64,000 bases of DNA, from NCBI GenBank assembly GCA_033964015.1, contig CM066914.1:34083492-34147491 (forward strand). Reading direction: 5' to 3'. This document shows, one piece after another, positions 10,516 to 22,085 of this stretch. Origin of the DNA: Scolanthus callimorphus (lineage: Eukaryota > Cnidaria > Anthozoa > Actiniaria > Edwardsiidae). The notes below the pieces were generated by a model. It was not told where the DNA came from and did no database searches. It saw nothing but the letters and a program-made list of their open reading frames with translations. Every line of letters begins with the position of its first letter. Within the stretch, counting starts at the first letter, position 1. The position numbers were made by a program, and so were the translations under genes.

Positions 10516-11219
10516 ACTTTCGACATGAAAATTCTCGGGTGTTGAACCCCCAAAAGAAGTCCCCTTCTCTAAAATGTTATTACAAATCCTTAAAGATATT
10601 TTTCGTCGAGCTTTCAACAAAAATTAATGCAAATTGGAAATGTTTCTTACAGTAGTTTCCAGATCTTACATGACTATTGCGAAACGAATTTTAATTATCA
10701 AATACTTGGGCGACCAGAAGCCAAACTGATCCCAATTTAAAAGATGTAGAGCCTATGGAAATTCCCTCTTGTAGGCACAGCACATATGTAGGAATTCCTG
10801 TAAGGGAGAGAAACAAGTCTTTCAGGGCAATTTGGCAACAGCCACATGTTTGTATGCATGCCTATTTTTCTGTTGCTTTTCAATTATTTTTTTTATCCCC
10901 GCGTGAACTTGCAGTGAATTTGCTTTACCGTTTCAGGCGACACCGTCTTGCAGATTCCCTCTTTTTCTCGTTTTCTTATTTTTGGAGAAAAAACAAATTC
11001 ACATTGCTCGTTGAGATAAGCTAATACGCTTTTTTTCGGCGTTTCTGCATTTGTTTCAATATTTTCTCGCCTTTCTTGGTCTGTTTTGTGGAGTTTCCTC
11101 TCTTCAGGGCAGTAAACTCGCTTGACGAATGCCTTTGCTGATCAAATATCACATTTTAGACTTTTTAATTTCTTTCAGTGTTTTTTAAATATATTTTTTA
11201 TATGTATTAAAATAAAGTT
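10516..11219. other. Non-coding DNA upstream of the K2P region
   Basis: AT-rich with several T-runs. Short open frames here show no recognisable similarity. Nothing else seen. Confidence 0.5.
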
Positions 11220-11600
11220 CAAGATCCGACAGAAGCCTGTTGTGTGCAGCTGAACTAAACAACCCTAAAGTGCCACACAAGAATATAACTATTTGTTTTT
11301 GCTAAGCGTTTCCCGTCATATCTACTTTGCTTTTATTTCTATTTTTGGAATTTCTCTGTACCTTTTATTTGCATCTTTTAATTCTCCTAACAAAAGAAAA
11401 ACAGCTAACACCATGGATGGCGTGCGCTTGCCCAATAAAATACGCGTCATGTGTCTGTACTGTAATAAATGCATCTCTCACTACTGTAATATATAAACTG
11501 GACTATTAATACGCAGCCAGCATTAAAAATTGATGTTTATTATAGAGACGGCGACTCAACATATCAACCTCACGAAATCTTTTTTAAAAGCTGGTGGAAA
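11220..11600 (+). promoter_or_regulatory. Shared 5' flank of the first K2P gene
   Basis: This stretch matches 16385-16762 upstream of the second K2P copy (shared landmarks ATCCGACAG, CTATTTTTGG, CCAATAAAATAC, AGAGACGG, CCTCACGAAA). Promoter or 5' UTR DNA was therefore duplicated with the gene. No convincing TATA box or initiator can be fixed by eye. Confidence 0.5.
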
Positions 11601-12962
11601 ATGAAGTGTTGTTCTTCCTTGGGTTGTAAATTCTTGCGAAAAATTATTGCTCTCTCTTTGTATGTTGTCATCGGAGCAGTGATTTTTAGGGAACTAGAAA
11701 AACCCAAAGAGCCGCATGAGATATCAAGTCAGATAATACTGGAGGAAATTCGGAGAAATGTCTCGACAAAATACGCCGCTAATGTGACTGTAGATGAATT
11801 TGACAGGCTAGTGACGCAAATCGTGAATGCTAAACGCATTGGAGAGTTGCCAAACTGGACTATTTTCGAGTCTATTGATTTCTTGGTTCAAGCATTGACA
11901 ACAGTGGGTAAGCCTTTTATACCGAAAGAGATACCAGACATCCCGATCTACTATTTCAAAAATTCGGGAAAAGCTCAAGCTATACATGTGTTTTGGCAAA
12001 GTTGTTGTTATTTCGTCTGTTTTTAAGATAGGTGCATGTATTAAGCTTTAATATATAATGGTAATTGAACCGAGTGGACTACAATTTGTAGAGGTAATCA
12101 TATGACAATCGGAAAAGGTTAATAAGTTTTTGCCGAACAGTTGTAATTTCAGCATCTTTTAAACTACATACATGTATTATATATCACTTTAAAACGTCTA
12201 AAGGTAGAACAGATGTGATAAATTTCATGTTCTATTATTAATGAATTATTAATAAAATCAACAATTATTTGTCAAAAACTGATTTTCTCGTTTGACCAAG
12301 TTCTAGTCCGTCAGAATTGAAAAGAACCACCCAGTTTTTATCCAAATACATTGCAATGCAAATTATTAAAAATAATCTGCCTTATACCTTCAGGATTTGG
12401 CAACATCACTCCACGCACCAGGGGCGGACAGGGGTTTTTCTTGGTTTACGCGCTGTTTGGTCTTCCGCTTAACATGCTCACCTTGAAATGTGGCGGAGAA
12501 CTCATCAATGTGGGACTGAAGAAACTCATCCGCAAAATCGATATTAAGCTCCATCAAGACCCAGCGAAACATATCCAGCTCAAACTGCTTATGGTAACTG
12601 GTGGTTTACTGACCTCTTATCAGATTATTTCGACAACTGTCCTGTACTTTATAAAAAACTGGACATACCTAGAATCTCTGTATGCTTCTTCTGTGATCCT
12701 ATCAACAATTGGATTTGGAGACTACATCCCTTGGGATCCGCTACACAAGAACATAAGCCATACTCAAGCTGCACTCTTGAGGATATTGGTATTTCCATAT
12801 TTACTTCTTGGTCTCACGGTTTTGTTGTGTTTTTTTAATGCGTACGTAGAGCACATGGAGTACTTACATGAGAAGAGAGAACAGCACGTGGTTCACGCTA
12901 TTGAGAACTTGCAAGCACAGGGCCTTGACAGTACTCGGGAAAAAGAGGAATGTCAGTTATAA
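11601..12962 (+). CDS. Two-pore-domain (K2P) potassium channel, intact copy
   Basis: Exons 11601-11907 and 12394-12962 join to 291 aa. The 486-bp intron (GTAAGCC to CTTCAG) splits the codon of the first pore glycine, an intron position shared by many K2P genes. Visible parts: M1 about residues 13-32, an extracellular cap with N-glycosylation sequons at N53, N61 and N85, pore 1 with TVGFGN (101-106), M2 with YALFGLP (121-127), M3 about 165-189, pore 2 with TIGFGD (207-212), and M4 about 232-254. Two pores per chain imply a dimeric background K+ channel of the plasma membrane. Both filters are GFG; pore 1 is GYG in many relatives. The M1-P1 cap has no cysteine, so the inter-subunit disulfide of TWIK/TREK types is absent. 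The C-terminal tail is short. The ATG is the first in frame and sits just before M1. Subfamily is not assigned. Confidence 0.9.
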
Positions 12963-13110
12963 TCGGATCAGTAGTATCGTCACAATACAATCCAGAAGAA
13001 CAATTCAGGTAAAGCCCTGGCAAAACATGACTTGCACAGACTGGCGTTCAGACTTGCTGAGGTGGCCAAACAAGATGTAAGTTTTGATGCAAGTTGAGTG
13101 TTTTGGTGCT
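12963..13110 (+). pseudogene. Probable lost C-terminal tail of the K2P gene
   Basis: After the TAA at 12960-12962 and a TAG at 12972-12974, the same frame stays open and reads a helix-like stretch (GKALAKHDLHRLAFRLAEV, about 13008-13064) to a donor-like GTAAGT near 13078. This looks like former coding sequence cut off by stop codons. It could instead be chance, or part of an alternatively spliced tail. Confidence 0.4.
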
Positions 13111-13405
13111 TTGCGCACGCTAATGACAACATGGTCACGACACTTTTGAACGTAGAGCTCGTGCTCAAGCTGGGGTTTTTATCACCCACTTTCCTGTAAA
13201 TAACAGCTAGAAATGTATAAGAGCAACATTTCCATGACTTGTTATGTTAAAACGAAGACAATTGGAAATTTTCATCCACTTTGCAAGTTGCAAGTGAGCG
13301 CACGAACGAGCGCAAGTCGACGCAAGTAGCAAAACTGCGTCGGCTTGCGTTAACTTCATGTGTTTCGTTTGGAACCAGAAGTGAAGACAATCAGCACGCC
13401 AGGCC

Positions 13406-13439
<34 letters not shown>

Positions 13440-13441
<2 letters not shown>

Positions 13442-13442
13442 C

Positions 13443-13473
<31 letters not shown>

Positions 13474-13500
13474 ATGGGCTATTGACTTAGAGGCCATGAT
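13440..13500. repeat. Hairpin with CCGAATGGGCTATTGACT arms
   Basis: GCCCGAATGGGCTCTGAGTC and AATAGCCCATGAGGCCGAAGG pair within about 60 bases, and GGCCGAATGGGCTATTGAC follows. It resembles one end of a palindromic repeat. Function unknown. Confidence 0.4.
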
Positions 13501-13710
13501 AATTGTTTTAATAATTGTTTTAGTCAAATAATAATTGTTTTAGTCAAATCACACTAGTAGGTCAATTTGTATAGCCAAAACGTTTTCTGGTCTGGCCATT
13601 TGCCATTTTCAGGCTTTCAAATCCGACACTTTTCGCTACTAGTAGCTAAACCAATCAGAACACAGCATTGAGAAGAGAAGTGATTAATTAAAATGATATC
13701 TTTATATTAA

Positions 13711-14644
13711 CCCTATTCAGACTGGGGGGAGGGCTTTTCGAGCCCCCCCTCCAGTAAAATCCTGATTACTCTAAAACCACTGCAGCTATTATGGTGAAAC
13801 TTCGTGACTTTTCCTAAAATTTATCTGGGGACATTTTGGTGTCAATGACATGTCAGTGTCAACGACCCAGTTTCCATGGCAACCACTTTTTGACATGCAT
13901 GTTTTGCAAAACTCGAAAAAACGTGAATTTTTCATATTTCAAGCTTAATGTTGGACACATTGCCCAATTTATGACTATCGGAGCTTGTACTCCTTAGTAA
14001 TTTATGTACAGGCTAATTAATTTTTGACACAAAATCTTTGGGGGGAGGGGGAGGGGGAGGGGGATTTTGTTCATTTTAACATATGGTCTAAAACTAGCTC
14101 TGGGATTCACAAATTTCCTTTTAATTCAACTTTTTCAATGTCAAACACTTCTTTGATGAGTATTTTGTACATTTTGAACATTTTTTTCTCATTGAGTATT
14201 TATCTGAAGAGTCAAATGGAAATTAAATGAAATCCAAGATGGCGGATCCAAGATGGCGGATCCAAGATGGCGGACAATATTTTCAAAAGTCGTCATTATG
14301 ACGCAAGTTTAATAAAATTTATGTGGTAATGTCACAAATTATTACATGTACATTATCTTGATGTTAATTAGTTGGCTTTTAGAGTATTATCTACCAAGTT
14401 TTTGGAAGTTAATTAAAATTACTTAAAAATTGATAAAACATTGAGAATGACGTCATTGTGACGTCACATTTTGCTCCCACGTGACAAAATAGGTGTGGTG
14501 ATTTGTCTAAGGCTCATGGTCATTGTGTAAAAGTTTGATTATCATAGCCCCAGTGGTTCCAGAGATATAGAGGGGGGGCCGAATTAGCCCCCCCCCCCCA
14601 CCCCCCAGTCACAGATGGTCAAAAAAAGCCCAGTCTGGATAGAG
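13711..14644. mobile_element. piggyBac-like non-autonomous element (934 bp)
   Basis: TTAA at 13707-13710 and 14645-14648 flank ends CCCTATTCAGACTGGG and CCCAGTCTGGATAGAG (inverted, one mismatch). TTAA duplication plus CCCT termini are hallmarks of the piggyBac superfamily. C- and G-runs lie just inside each end. No transposase frame remains, so it would move only with help from another copy. Confidence 0.75.
14230..14277 (+). repeat. Three tandem CCAAGATGGCGGAT motifs
   Basis: The 14- to 15-bp unit CCAAGATGGCGGAT is present three times in a row inside the piggyBac-like element. AAGATGGCGG is the classic YY1-type binding core, so this could be a regulatory cluster. Tandem slippage is the simpler explanation. 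Confidence 0.6.
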
Positions 14645-14714
14645 TTAAGATGTGAGATCCAATAAAGATTCATTGTCTACATTGATAATAGACCACTAGT
14701 GTGATTTGACTAAA

Positions 14715-15683
14715 GGCGGATATTATCTTGTGGCGTCAATATTTACACTTTCTTCATAGCAAGAGTAACGGAGCCACAAAAATAAATTTTCTGAATTTCA
14801 ACAGCGCCTGGCGAGTGAAGCGTAATTAAAAAGTTTTACATTCGTCATTTGAATTTATGAGCGCATTACGGGAAGTTCAATTGACGGAAAACATGTGGGC
14901 TAATAAGCCTTTTTCCACCCAAAAAATTCCAAAAAGTTTTTGAAATAGCCTCTTTGCTCTTGCAAAATGTGATAAAAATGACCAAGAACAAATTATTACT
15001 ATTCCCAAATACGTATTGATGTTTATATATAACGTTGTGGGGGACTCTACGCAGATGTTTAAAAATAAGTGGATTATTTGGTGGCTATAGCTCATTAGGA
15101 CATATTTTCTCTCTAAAATAAACATCTAACTGCGCCCTTCAACTGAATGTATAGTCTTCAAATTTTCGGAGTAGGTATCGTTTGTTGTCCGCTAATGATA
15201 TTCAGTGCTGATTAATTTCAAGCTCCTTCAAACATTCTGAAACTAGACTGTGAACAAGGGAATCTCCAATTGCACAACAACAAACACCGCTCAAAGTCGA
15301 AGCGGCGAAAGATTAAATGAAATATTAGACCCATATTATCCGAAAACTAACATATGAGCCAGTAAACTCAAGCCCCTTTTTGAGCTAGCTGAGCTTAAAT
15401 TGTCACATAAGTAAACTAAAACGGATGTTGCTTTAGCTCTGAAAGAGCTGGAATACTAAAGATAAGGCTGTACATGAGCTGCGAGCGCTAGAACTTTTAG
15501 CTCTTATACCGTCTCACTGCAAATTGCAAATGCAGCAGGAACTGGTAAACTTGCTCTTATCTAAATGGATCTCGCATAGCCAACGTGCAGCCCACAAAAT
15601 TCTCCCTCTCATTTTGGATATTGAAAGAGGTTGCCCTAATTCTGGACACGACTAAAGGAAGGGGTTTACTGTAGGGCTCTGGT
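14715..15683. other. Intergenic DNA between K2P copies
   Basis: No gene is recognisable. The part after about 15410 may belong to the decayed retroelement that follows (short broken frames), but I cannot support that with motifs. Confidence 0.4.
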
Positions 15684-16043
15684 TTGCACAAAATAACATC
15701 TGATTGCAGCCGTCTTACCGTGCATCTGAATCACAACATTTTGACCACTTTATTACGTCATTCCGTGGTATATAAGAGGACATACCACCGAAAAGCAGAG
15801 GAGATTTGTTTAAAAGTGGACGGAGAGAACGAGAGCATAATCTCAGTCCAGAGCAAGTTGAAGCAGAAAGCACACTATGAACAGTTGAGTAGGAGTCTCA
15901 ATCTAATTGAAGAGGTAGGGATAGTGAGATGCCGAGGGAGATTGAGCGAATCAGAGCTCCCAACAGATGCGCGCAGACCAATTCTGTTACAACGTGGCCT
16001 GCGATTTACAGAGATTCTTAGGGATCGAATGGAGCGAATTTAA
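15684..16043 (+). pseudogene. BEL/Pao-like LTR retrotransposon fragment
   Basis: An open stretch of 119 codons ends with the pattern G-I-V-R-C-R-G-R-L-S, then L-P-T-D-A-R-R-P-I-L-L. This matches the segment between RNase H and integrase in BEL/Pao polyproteins (usually VGGRL then PILLP). The integrase zinc finger and catalytic core that should follow are missing, as are protease and RT. No LTR pair is visible around it. An inactive relic. Confidence 0.65.
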
Positions 16044-16384
16044 GAAGAAATCGAAAACTAATGCAGCACGTAATACACTTAGCCAATCAGGTCCTCCCCT
16101 CCCCCTGGCACGCGAGACACTGTTAGGTAGACTTTCTCAAAGGTTTAATTTTTTTGTTTTTCGTGCTTGGTTGCTCGACTTGTGGCAAATCTAGTTGTTA
16201 GGAACTTGTATGATTTGCCAACGAGTAGAGCAAAAAGGCGTAAGCAGCACCCCCTATCGCTTATCTGCCCGATTTCAGAGTAAGACAAATTCTGGTAAAA
16301 TATTGTCGCTTGACGACCGTCACGGAATAATGACCAATAATGCATAGCCAAGTGTCAGTACAGGTATAAAAAACGCAATAAAAG
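16044..16384. other. Non-coding DNA downstream of the retroelement relic
   Basis: No recognisable gene or repeat. Short frames on both strands lack similarity. Confidence 0.4.
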
Positions 16385-16762
16385 AATCCGACAGCTGCCT
16401 TCCGCGCACCTAAAATAAACAACCCAAACGTGACACTCCCAACCATAAAACAATATTAGTTTTGCAATAAAGTGTCTCCCGTTATTCTTTGTTTATTTCT
16501 ATTTTTGGACTTTCTTTATACCTTTTCTTTAGCTTTTTCATAATAAAAGAGAAAGAACAATGATAGTGAACATCATGCATAGGCCATAGCGTGTATGCAC
16601 CCAATAAAATACTTTATCCCTCTGTACTGTAATAATGCATCTCTCTGTACTGTAATAAATCAACTGATATTGCACACAGCATTAAAAATTAATGTTTGTT
16701 TAAGAGACGGTGAGTCAATCTATCGACCTCACGAAAACTAGTGTTTTTTAAAGCTTGTGAAA
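16385..16762 (+). promoter_or_regulatory. Duplicated 5' flank of the second K2P copy
   Basis: Parallels 11220-11600 throughout, with substitutions and small indels. It contains two adjacent CTCTGTACTGTAATAA repeats (about 16620-16660) where the first copy has about one. It defines the 5' reach of the K2P duplication. Confidence 0.5.
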
Positions 16763-18095
16763 ATGAAGTGTTCTTCTTCCTTGGGTTGTAAATTCGTGCG
16801 ACAATTTATCGTACTTTCTGTATATGTTGCCATTGGAACAGTGGTTTTTAGGGAACTAGAAAAACCCGAAGAACTGCATGAGATATCAAGCCAGCTATTA
16901 CTGGAGGAAATTCGGAGAAATCTCTCGACAAAATACGCCGCTAATGTGACTGTGGATGAATTTAACAGGCTAGTAAGGCAAATCGTGAGAGCGAAACGCA
17001 TTGGAGAATTGCCAAACTGGACTACTTTTGAGTCTATTGATTTCTTGGTTCAAGCATTAACAACAGTGGGTAAGCCAACAAATACATCCTGACCATTTGA
17101 ATTGTTATTCTCAGTTATTTTTTTTTTAATTTCCACTAAAGAAAGTTGGCCATGAGAAACTGTTAGTTTAGATTAAAGTTGAGAAGGGCAAAATGACCCC
17201 TTGAAAATTCCCCTGAAAGCTGTCTTAACGTTCAAGTGCACGGAATAGGTTTGATGCCTCGCGTTGCTTGCGCGAATCTTTGCGCGATGTTGAATCAAAT
17301 CCTGGACATGTTTGTCTAGCTATAAAGTATTTTCTCTAATATTCTAGTTCTCGTATCATTTGATTCAGGAGATTCAAAAATTCAAAAAAGAAGCTAAATA
17401 TTGGGGACGAACTAATATTTCGGAAAATGAGTGTGACCCTTGTGGATATTTTGTCTTAGACTCACCACACGACCGACGTCAGGATTTTTCGCCCTTAAAC
17501 ATTCATTGCAATGCGAGTTAATAAATAGAATCTGTCTTGTCACTTCAGGATTCGGCAACATCACCCCGCGCACAAGGGGAGGACAAGGGTTTTTCTTGGT
17601 CTACGCGCTGTTTGGTGTTCCGCTTAACATGCTCACCTTGAAAACCGCCGGAGAACTAATCAATGTGTGGCTGAAGAAACTCATCCGCAAAATAGATATT
17701 AAGCTCCATCAAGACCCAGCGAAACATATCCAGCTCAACTGCTTGTAGTAGCTAGTGGTTTGCTGACCTCTTATCAGATGATTACGGCAACTGCTCTGTA
17801 TTTCACACAAAACTGGACATACCTAGAATCTTTGTATGCTTCTTTTGTTATCCTATCAACGATTGGATTTGGAGACTACATCCCCTGGGAACCGCTAAAC
17901 ATAAACATGAGCAATTCCCAAGCTGTACTCTTGGGGTTGTGGATATTTCCCCAAGTACTTCTTGGTCTCACGGTTTTGATGTGCTTTTTTAATGCGTATA
18001 TCGAGTACATGGAGTACTTGAATGAGAGGAGAGACCAGCGCATGGTTCACGCTATTGAGAACTTGCAAGCACGGGGCCTTGACAGTACTCAGTAA
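16763..18095 (+). pseudogene. K2P potassium channel paralogue with one-base frameshift
   Basis: Exons 16763-17069 and 17549-18095 mirror the intact copy: same intron phase in the pore-1 glycine codon, same sequons in the cap (NLS, NVT, NWT), pore 1 GFGN, M2 YALFGVP, pore 2 TIGFGD and M4 region. In exon 2 the text CAGCTCAACTG (17731-17741) lacks one A relative to CAGCTCAAACTG in the first copy. The frame closes at 17746-17748, after M2, and the rest is open in the next frame. A second difference makes CAG TAA at the end, so the reading stops a few residues earlier than in copy 1. If the missing base is real, the product would have one pore only. A sequencing error is possible, because the rest is well conserved. 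Confidence 0.8.
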
Positions 18096-18720
18096 AAAGA
18101 GGAATATCAGTTATCGCATCGATAGTATCGTCATGTACACAATTCTGTCGCAGAGGGGGGAGTCATAAGCATGCGGAAGTAAGAACAATCAGCAAGTATA
18201 AGTGAATGTAGCTCAAGAAAAACCGCCCAAGTCGAAACGGCGACAAAGGGACGGCCCTGCGATGTACCATGTCCAGCAAAGGGAAGATGGTGTATTCGAT
18301 GCTAGGGTTTGAATCACTATGCTAGGGTATGCAACCGACTGGAAACAGATAACTATGCGCAATTATAAAGATACCAAAGACGCGTACGCGTATCAGATGA
18401 AATCCGGTCGTTCATTACCTACATATAGATACACAGGCAGATGTAACAGTGATCATTCTTTTAGGCTTCGTCGCCGCATCCTTACATTTAACCCTCACTC
18501 GATCTCTTTATTTTCTCGCTTTTTCGATATTTCTTCCACTGTATTGTTCCTTTCCCAAGATAAACACAGTGTAAAGTTCTATAGATTGCGCGGATGTATT
18601 CTACAATTAACTGAAGTATTTGTAATAAAATGCAATATGTAATGGTTTAGCAATATGTAATGTAATTAGTTTAGTGAAAGACAGGCATCTAGGCACGGCA
18701 CAGAGACCAATTGTTCATAT
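18096..18720. other. 3' flank of the second K2P copy
   Basis: The first 40 bases still match the 3' flank of copy 1, then the two diverge. A small + frame at 18319-18642 has no recognisable similarity. The AATAAA near 18623 could be a poly(A) signal. Confidence 0.35.
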
Positions 18721-18904
18721 TTTATCAGAGGGGGAGGGGGGAGGGGTGATGGTCGAAAAAAGGGGGCCGGACGCTGTTTATGGGTAGTCCCCATGTCTGT
18801 TTTTCTTCTTTAATGTATTTTTTCTTCTGATGACCCCCTCTTAGTTGATATGAAAGTGATTTTACATAAAAATGTGGCATACCAAGCTTTTAGAATAGAC
18901 ATTA

Positions 18905-19468
18905 GCCGTATTCACACTAGAGGACGGATGAAACTCGTCATGACGCTTTTCACAAAAATGCGAAAAACACTGAAAAAAATTAGGGTAGGGTAGATAAAAT
19001 GTCTTGCGTAGAATGTTTTTCGTTAAGGTTGCTGTACCCGGTGAGACGTTTCATTTGATGTATTGGTTAGAGAGCGTGACAAAGGCACAATTTTCTTTCA
19101 GTTCTTTGCATTCATCGACGGGGATCATACCAATGGTTTCCCAATAGGTCTTATCATGACCGGTGTCGGGCGTACATTACCATTCCAACGAGGCTGGCTG
19201 TCCAAGTCATCCAAATTTTAAGACAATAAGACGCATCATATTACAGCCTCGTTAGATCAATAATCTACACTAGATAACAAACACGATCACACACTCAGGG
19301 GAACGATTTAACTTATCCCCATCGAGTGCAGAGACAATTTTTCCGAACTTATATTCAAGGTCAGAGGTCATACATTTGTTGCCATAGAGACCAACATTGG
19401 TGAAAGTGATCGATAATGACCAAAGGTATCGAAATGGAAATGCTTTCCGTCTCTAGTGTGAATACGGC
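18905..19468. mobile_element. MITE of the AGCCGTATTCACACTAG family
   Basis: The ends AGCCGTATTCACACTAGAGG and CTCTAGTGTGAATACGGCT are inverted copies. ATT flanks both sides, so the target duplication is ATT or TA. The 564-bp interior has no convincing frame. Confidence 0.75.
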
Positions 19469-19689
19469 TATTGAGTTGTAGCTGTACTGTGTATTTTCTT
19501 GCCTACCGCCTGTTATGTGCTTGTCCTTTTTTGGTGACCCCCCTCCTCCTCTAGGGGGGTATTTTGGGGGGTTTCCCACCTTTGCGGCCGTATTTTTATG
19601 GGTGACCCAACCTCATTTCCACCAGCCCCCTCTTCCTGATAAAAATGAACGGTCCCTAAAATGGGAGATTCGAAGATTTCTTGTCCCCC

Positions 19690-21835
19690 TCCCCCCTTCA
19701 AGGCTTCAGGTTCTCAGGGAGATTAAGGCATGGGTCTCATCATCCTTAGGAAAAAGTTGAGGGGGTGGTTAAAATGTTGTTTATGATGCGTCTTGCTTCA
19801 TGAAAGTTTCGATATTTGTTACTTTGCATAAAATGATGACGTCAACGGAGCCTTTGCGTGTGTGACATTTAACCTTCTAGTGTCACGCAAGTATCACTTC
19901 CAAAATGTTTGGCTTAAACACGAGGTTCCGGTATAAAAGGGATAACTCCTCCCACCCCGGGGCTCGTCGGGCTCGAGAACAATCAGTTATCAATCAGCTG
20001 TCAAAGAGTCAACATCTCACTTCGTCTCTCTGTACCGCGAAATTCAAAAATTAGAATTCAAAATGCGAGCAAAAACGCCAACAAATGATTTCCTACTTGT
20101 TTAAATTTGTATTCCTTCTCATTTCTTGCAAAATAATTTTATTCGAACCTGATTTGGTTCGGATAAAAACGCTTTTCTTCGCAGCAGAGAATATTATTCG
20201 CTCTTTTGAATACTAATTAGTCTCGCTCTCCGCTGAGAATAAAACATCGCTTTTGTTCGGTCAGAAATAGGTTCGAATAAAAATATTTTGCAATAAATGA
20301 AAAGGCACATGGGCTTAAAGAGCTAGGAAATTATTTATTTGTACTTTTGCATCGGTTTTGAATTCTAAATTTTGAATTTCGCGGTACAGAGAGATGAAGT
20401 GAGATGTTCACTCGTTGACAGCTGATTGATAACTGATTGTTCTCGGGCCCCGGGGTTATCCCTTTTATACCGGAACCTCGTGTTTAAAATTCCGAGTTGA
20501 AAACCTCATTGAACGTAAACACGTTTTACCTTTTAAGGTGTCTAATAGCAATGCCTTCACAACTGCATCTGGATAATTAAGTATTTATTTATTCTAACTT
20601 AGAAATTAAATAATTACTTACTCGACCCAGTCCCCTGAAAAATATAATCGTGAATATTTCACGTATTTTAGAAAAATCTTCAAATGTCCAGATGGCAAGT
20701 TTCAAATGTTCATGCCCTTAAGCTATTCATAAGAAAAAGCTTCAAGAAAACTTGCGTTTAGGACTCGGATTTTTAAAAATATGTTGACATTTCGAATTTT
20801 GGTGTTAAGAAATTTGATAGGTCACGTGATGAAGAGTGGACATTATTTTTATTGAAGAGTTTATCCATACCGATGTTATGGACAAGTTATTCTCTTGATA
20901 TATGCATTTTTGCAATGGATGGGTGTCATCAACAGAAACATGGAACTGCATCAGCCAATTGGAAAAACAAAATTGGGGGTATGAATGAGGGACCTGCAGA
21001 ATTTGCAGAGGAGGGTCTTTTAGGTGACACAAAATTCCAGGGCCTGGGTTATTTTGGAGGAAGGACGCGGCGTTGGCTACGCGGCGCAGTTCAGAAGTGG
21101 ACCAGGGGTCAAATAGTAGATTTTATTTTCAGGTAGATTAAGGCATGGGTCAATGCATAATTTTGCCCTAAAACTTAGAGGGGTGGTCAACTCTGTTTGA
21201 AAATGCACATATCAAGAGAATAACTTATCCATAAGATCGGTACGGATAAACTCTTGTCCACTCTTCATCAACTCATCACGTGACCTATCATATTTCTTGA
21301 CACCAAAAATTCGAAATGTCAACATATATTTAAAAAATCCGAGTCCTAAATGCAAGTTTTCTTGAAACTTTTTCTTATGAATAGATTTGGGCCATGAACA
21401 TTTACAACTTGTCATCTGGACATTTGAAGATTTTTCTACGTGAAATATTCACGATTATATTTTTCAGGGGACTGGGTCGAGTAAGTAATTATTTAATTTC
21501 TAAGTTAGAATAGATAAAGTCCTAATTATCCAGATGCAGGTGTGAAGGCATTGCTATTGGACACCTTAAAAGGTAAAACGTGTTTACTTTCAATGAGGTT
21601 TTCAACTCGGAATTTTAAGCCAAACATTTTGGAAGTGATACTTGCGTGACACTAGAAGGTTAAATGTCACACACGCAAGGTCTCCGCTGACGTCATCATG
21701 TTATGCAAAGTAACAAATGTCGAAAATTTCATGAAGCAAGACGCATCATAAACAGCATTTTGACCACCCCCTCAACTTTTTCCTCAGGATGATGAGACCC
21801 GTGCCTTAATCTCCCTCAGGTTTCGAGAGATCCCC
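19690..21835. mobile_element. Large fold-back element with arms of about 650 bp
   Basis: The left arm is 19690-19917 plus 20484 to about 20915. The right arm, about 21195-21835, is its reverse complement (landmarks GGAGATTAAGGCA, CACTTCCAAAATGTTTGGC, CAAGAGAATAACTTATCCAT). The loop of about 280 bases has no known domain. Open frames within it are by-products of the palindrome. The C-rich text at the outer ends (GACCCCTCCCC-like) recurs at 30930-30990. Confidence 0.75.
19918..20483. mobile_element. TTAA-flanked inverted-repeat element nested in the fold-back
   Basis: TTAA at 19914-19917 and 20484-20487 flank ends ACACGAGGTTCCGGTATAAA and the complement ending ACCTCGTGT. The uninterrupted right arm of the host (near 21605-21625) supplies the empty-site sequence with a single TTAA, so insertion and 4-bp duplication are seen directly. 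Arms run for about 140-165 bp, and weaker inverted similarity continues to the centre. TTAA suggests piggyBac-type mobilisation. Each arm carries TATAAAAG near its tip. Confidence 0.85.
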
Positions 21836-22085
21836 TTTTCACTCGCCCAAAAATAGGGTGACCCCTCCCCCTCAAAAAAGTACAATAACGCACACAGATC
21901 TGAATGATGCGTGCTCTTTTATTAAAACTTGATTCGTGGGAACAAATTGAATATAAACGGCTGTGTGTTCTTGATACATATTACATGTGAATACAATGAT
22001 TATGATATGCAATGGGAAGGGATCTCTCCTCCAACAGAACGAAATACAATTTTCTGCCGAGTTGAAGATGCATCGTCCTAGTCAC

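Larger units (their letters stand above)
13538..14714. mobile_element. Outer inverted-repeat element hosting a piggyBac-like insertion
   Basis: TTTAGTCAAATCACACTAG at 13538 and its complement CTAGTGTGATTTGACTAAA ending at 14714 form a 24-bp inverted repeat with one indel. The 934-bp element at 13711-14644 lies inside it. With that removed, the host is a short MITE of about 240 bp. Confidence 0.65.

Noticed and set aside
20852..21136. 94-codon frame in the loop of the fold-back
   Set aside because: It begins inside the palindromic arm and has no recognisable similarity.
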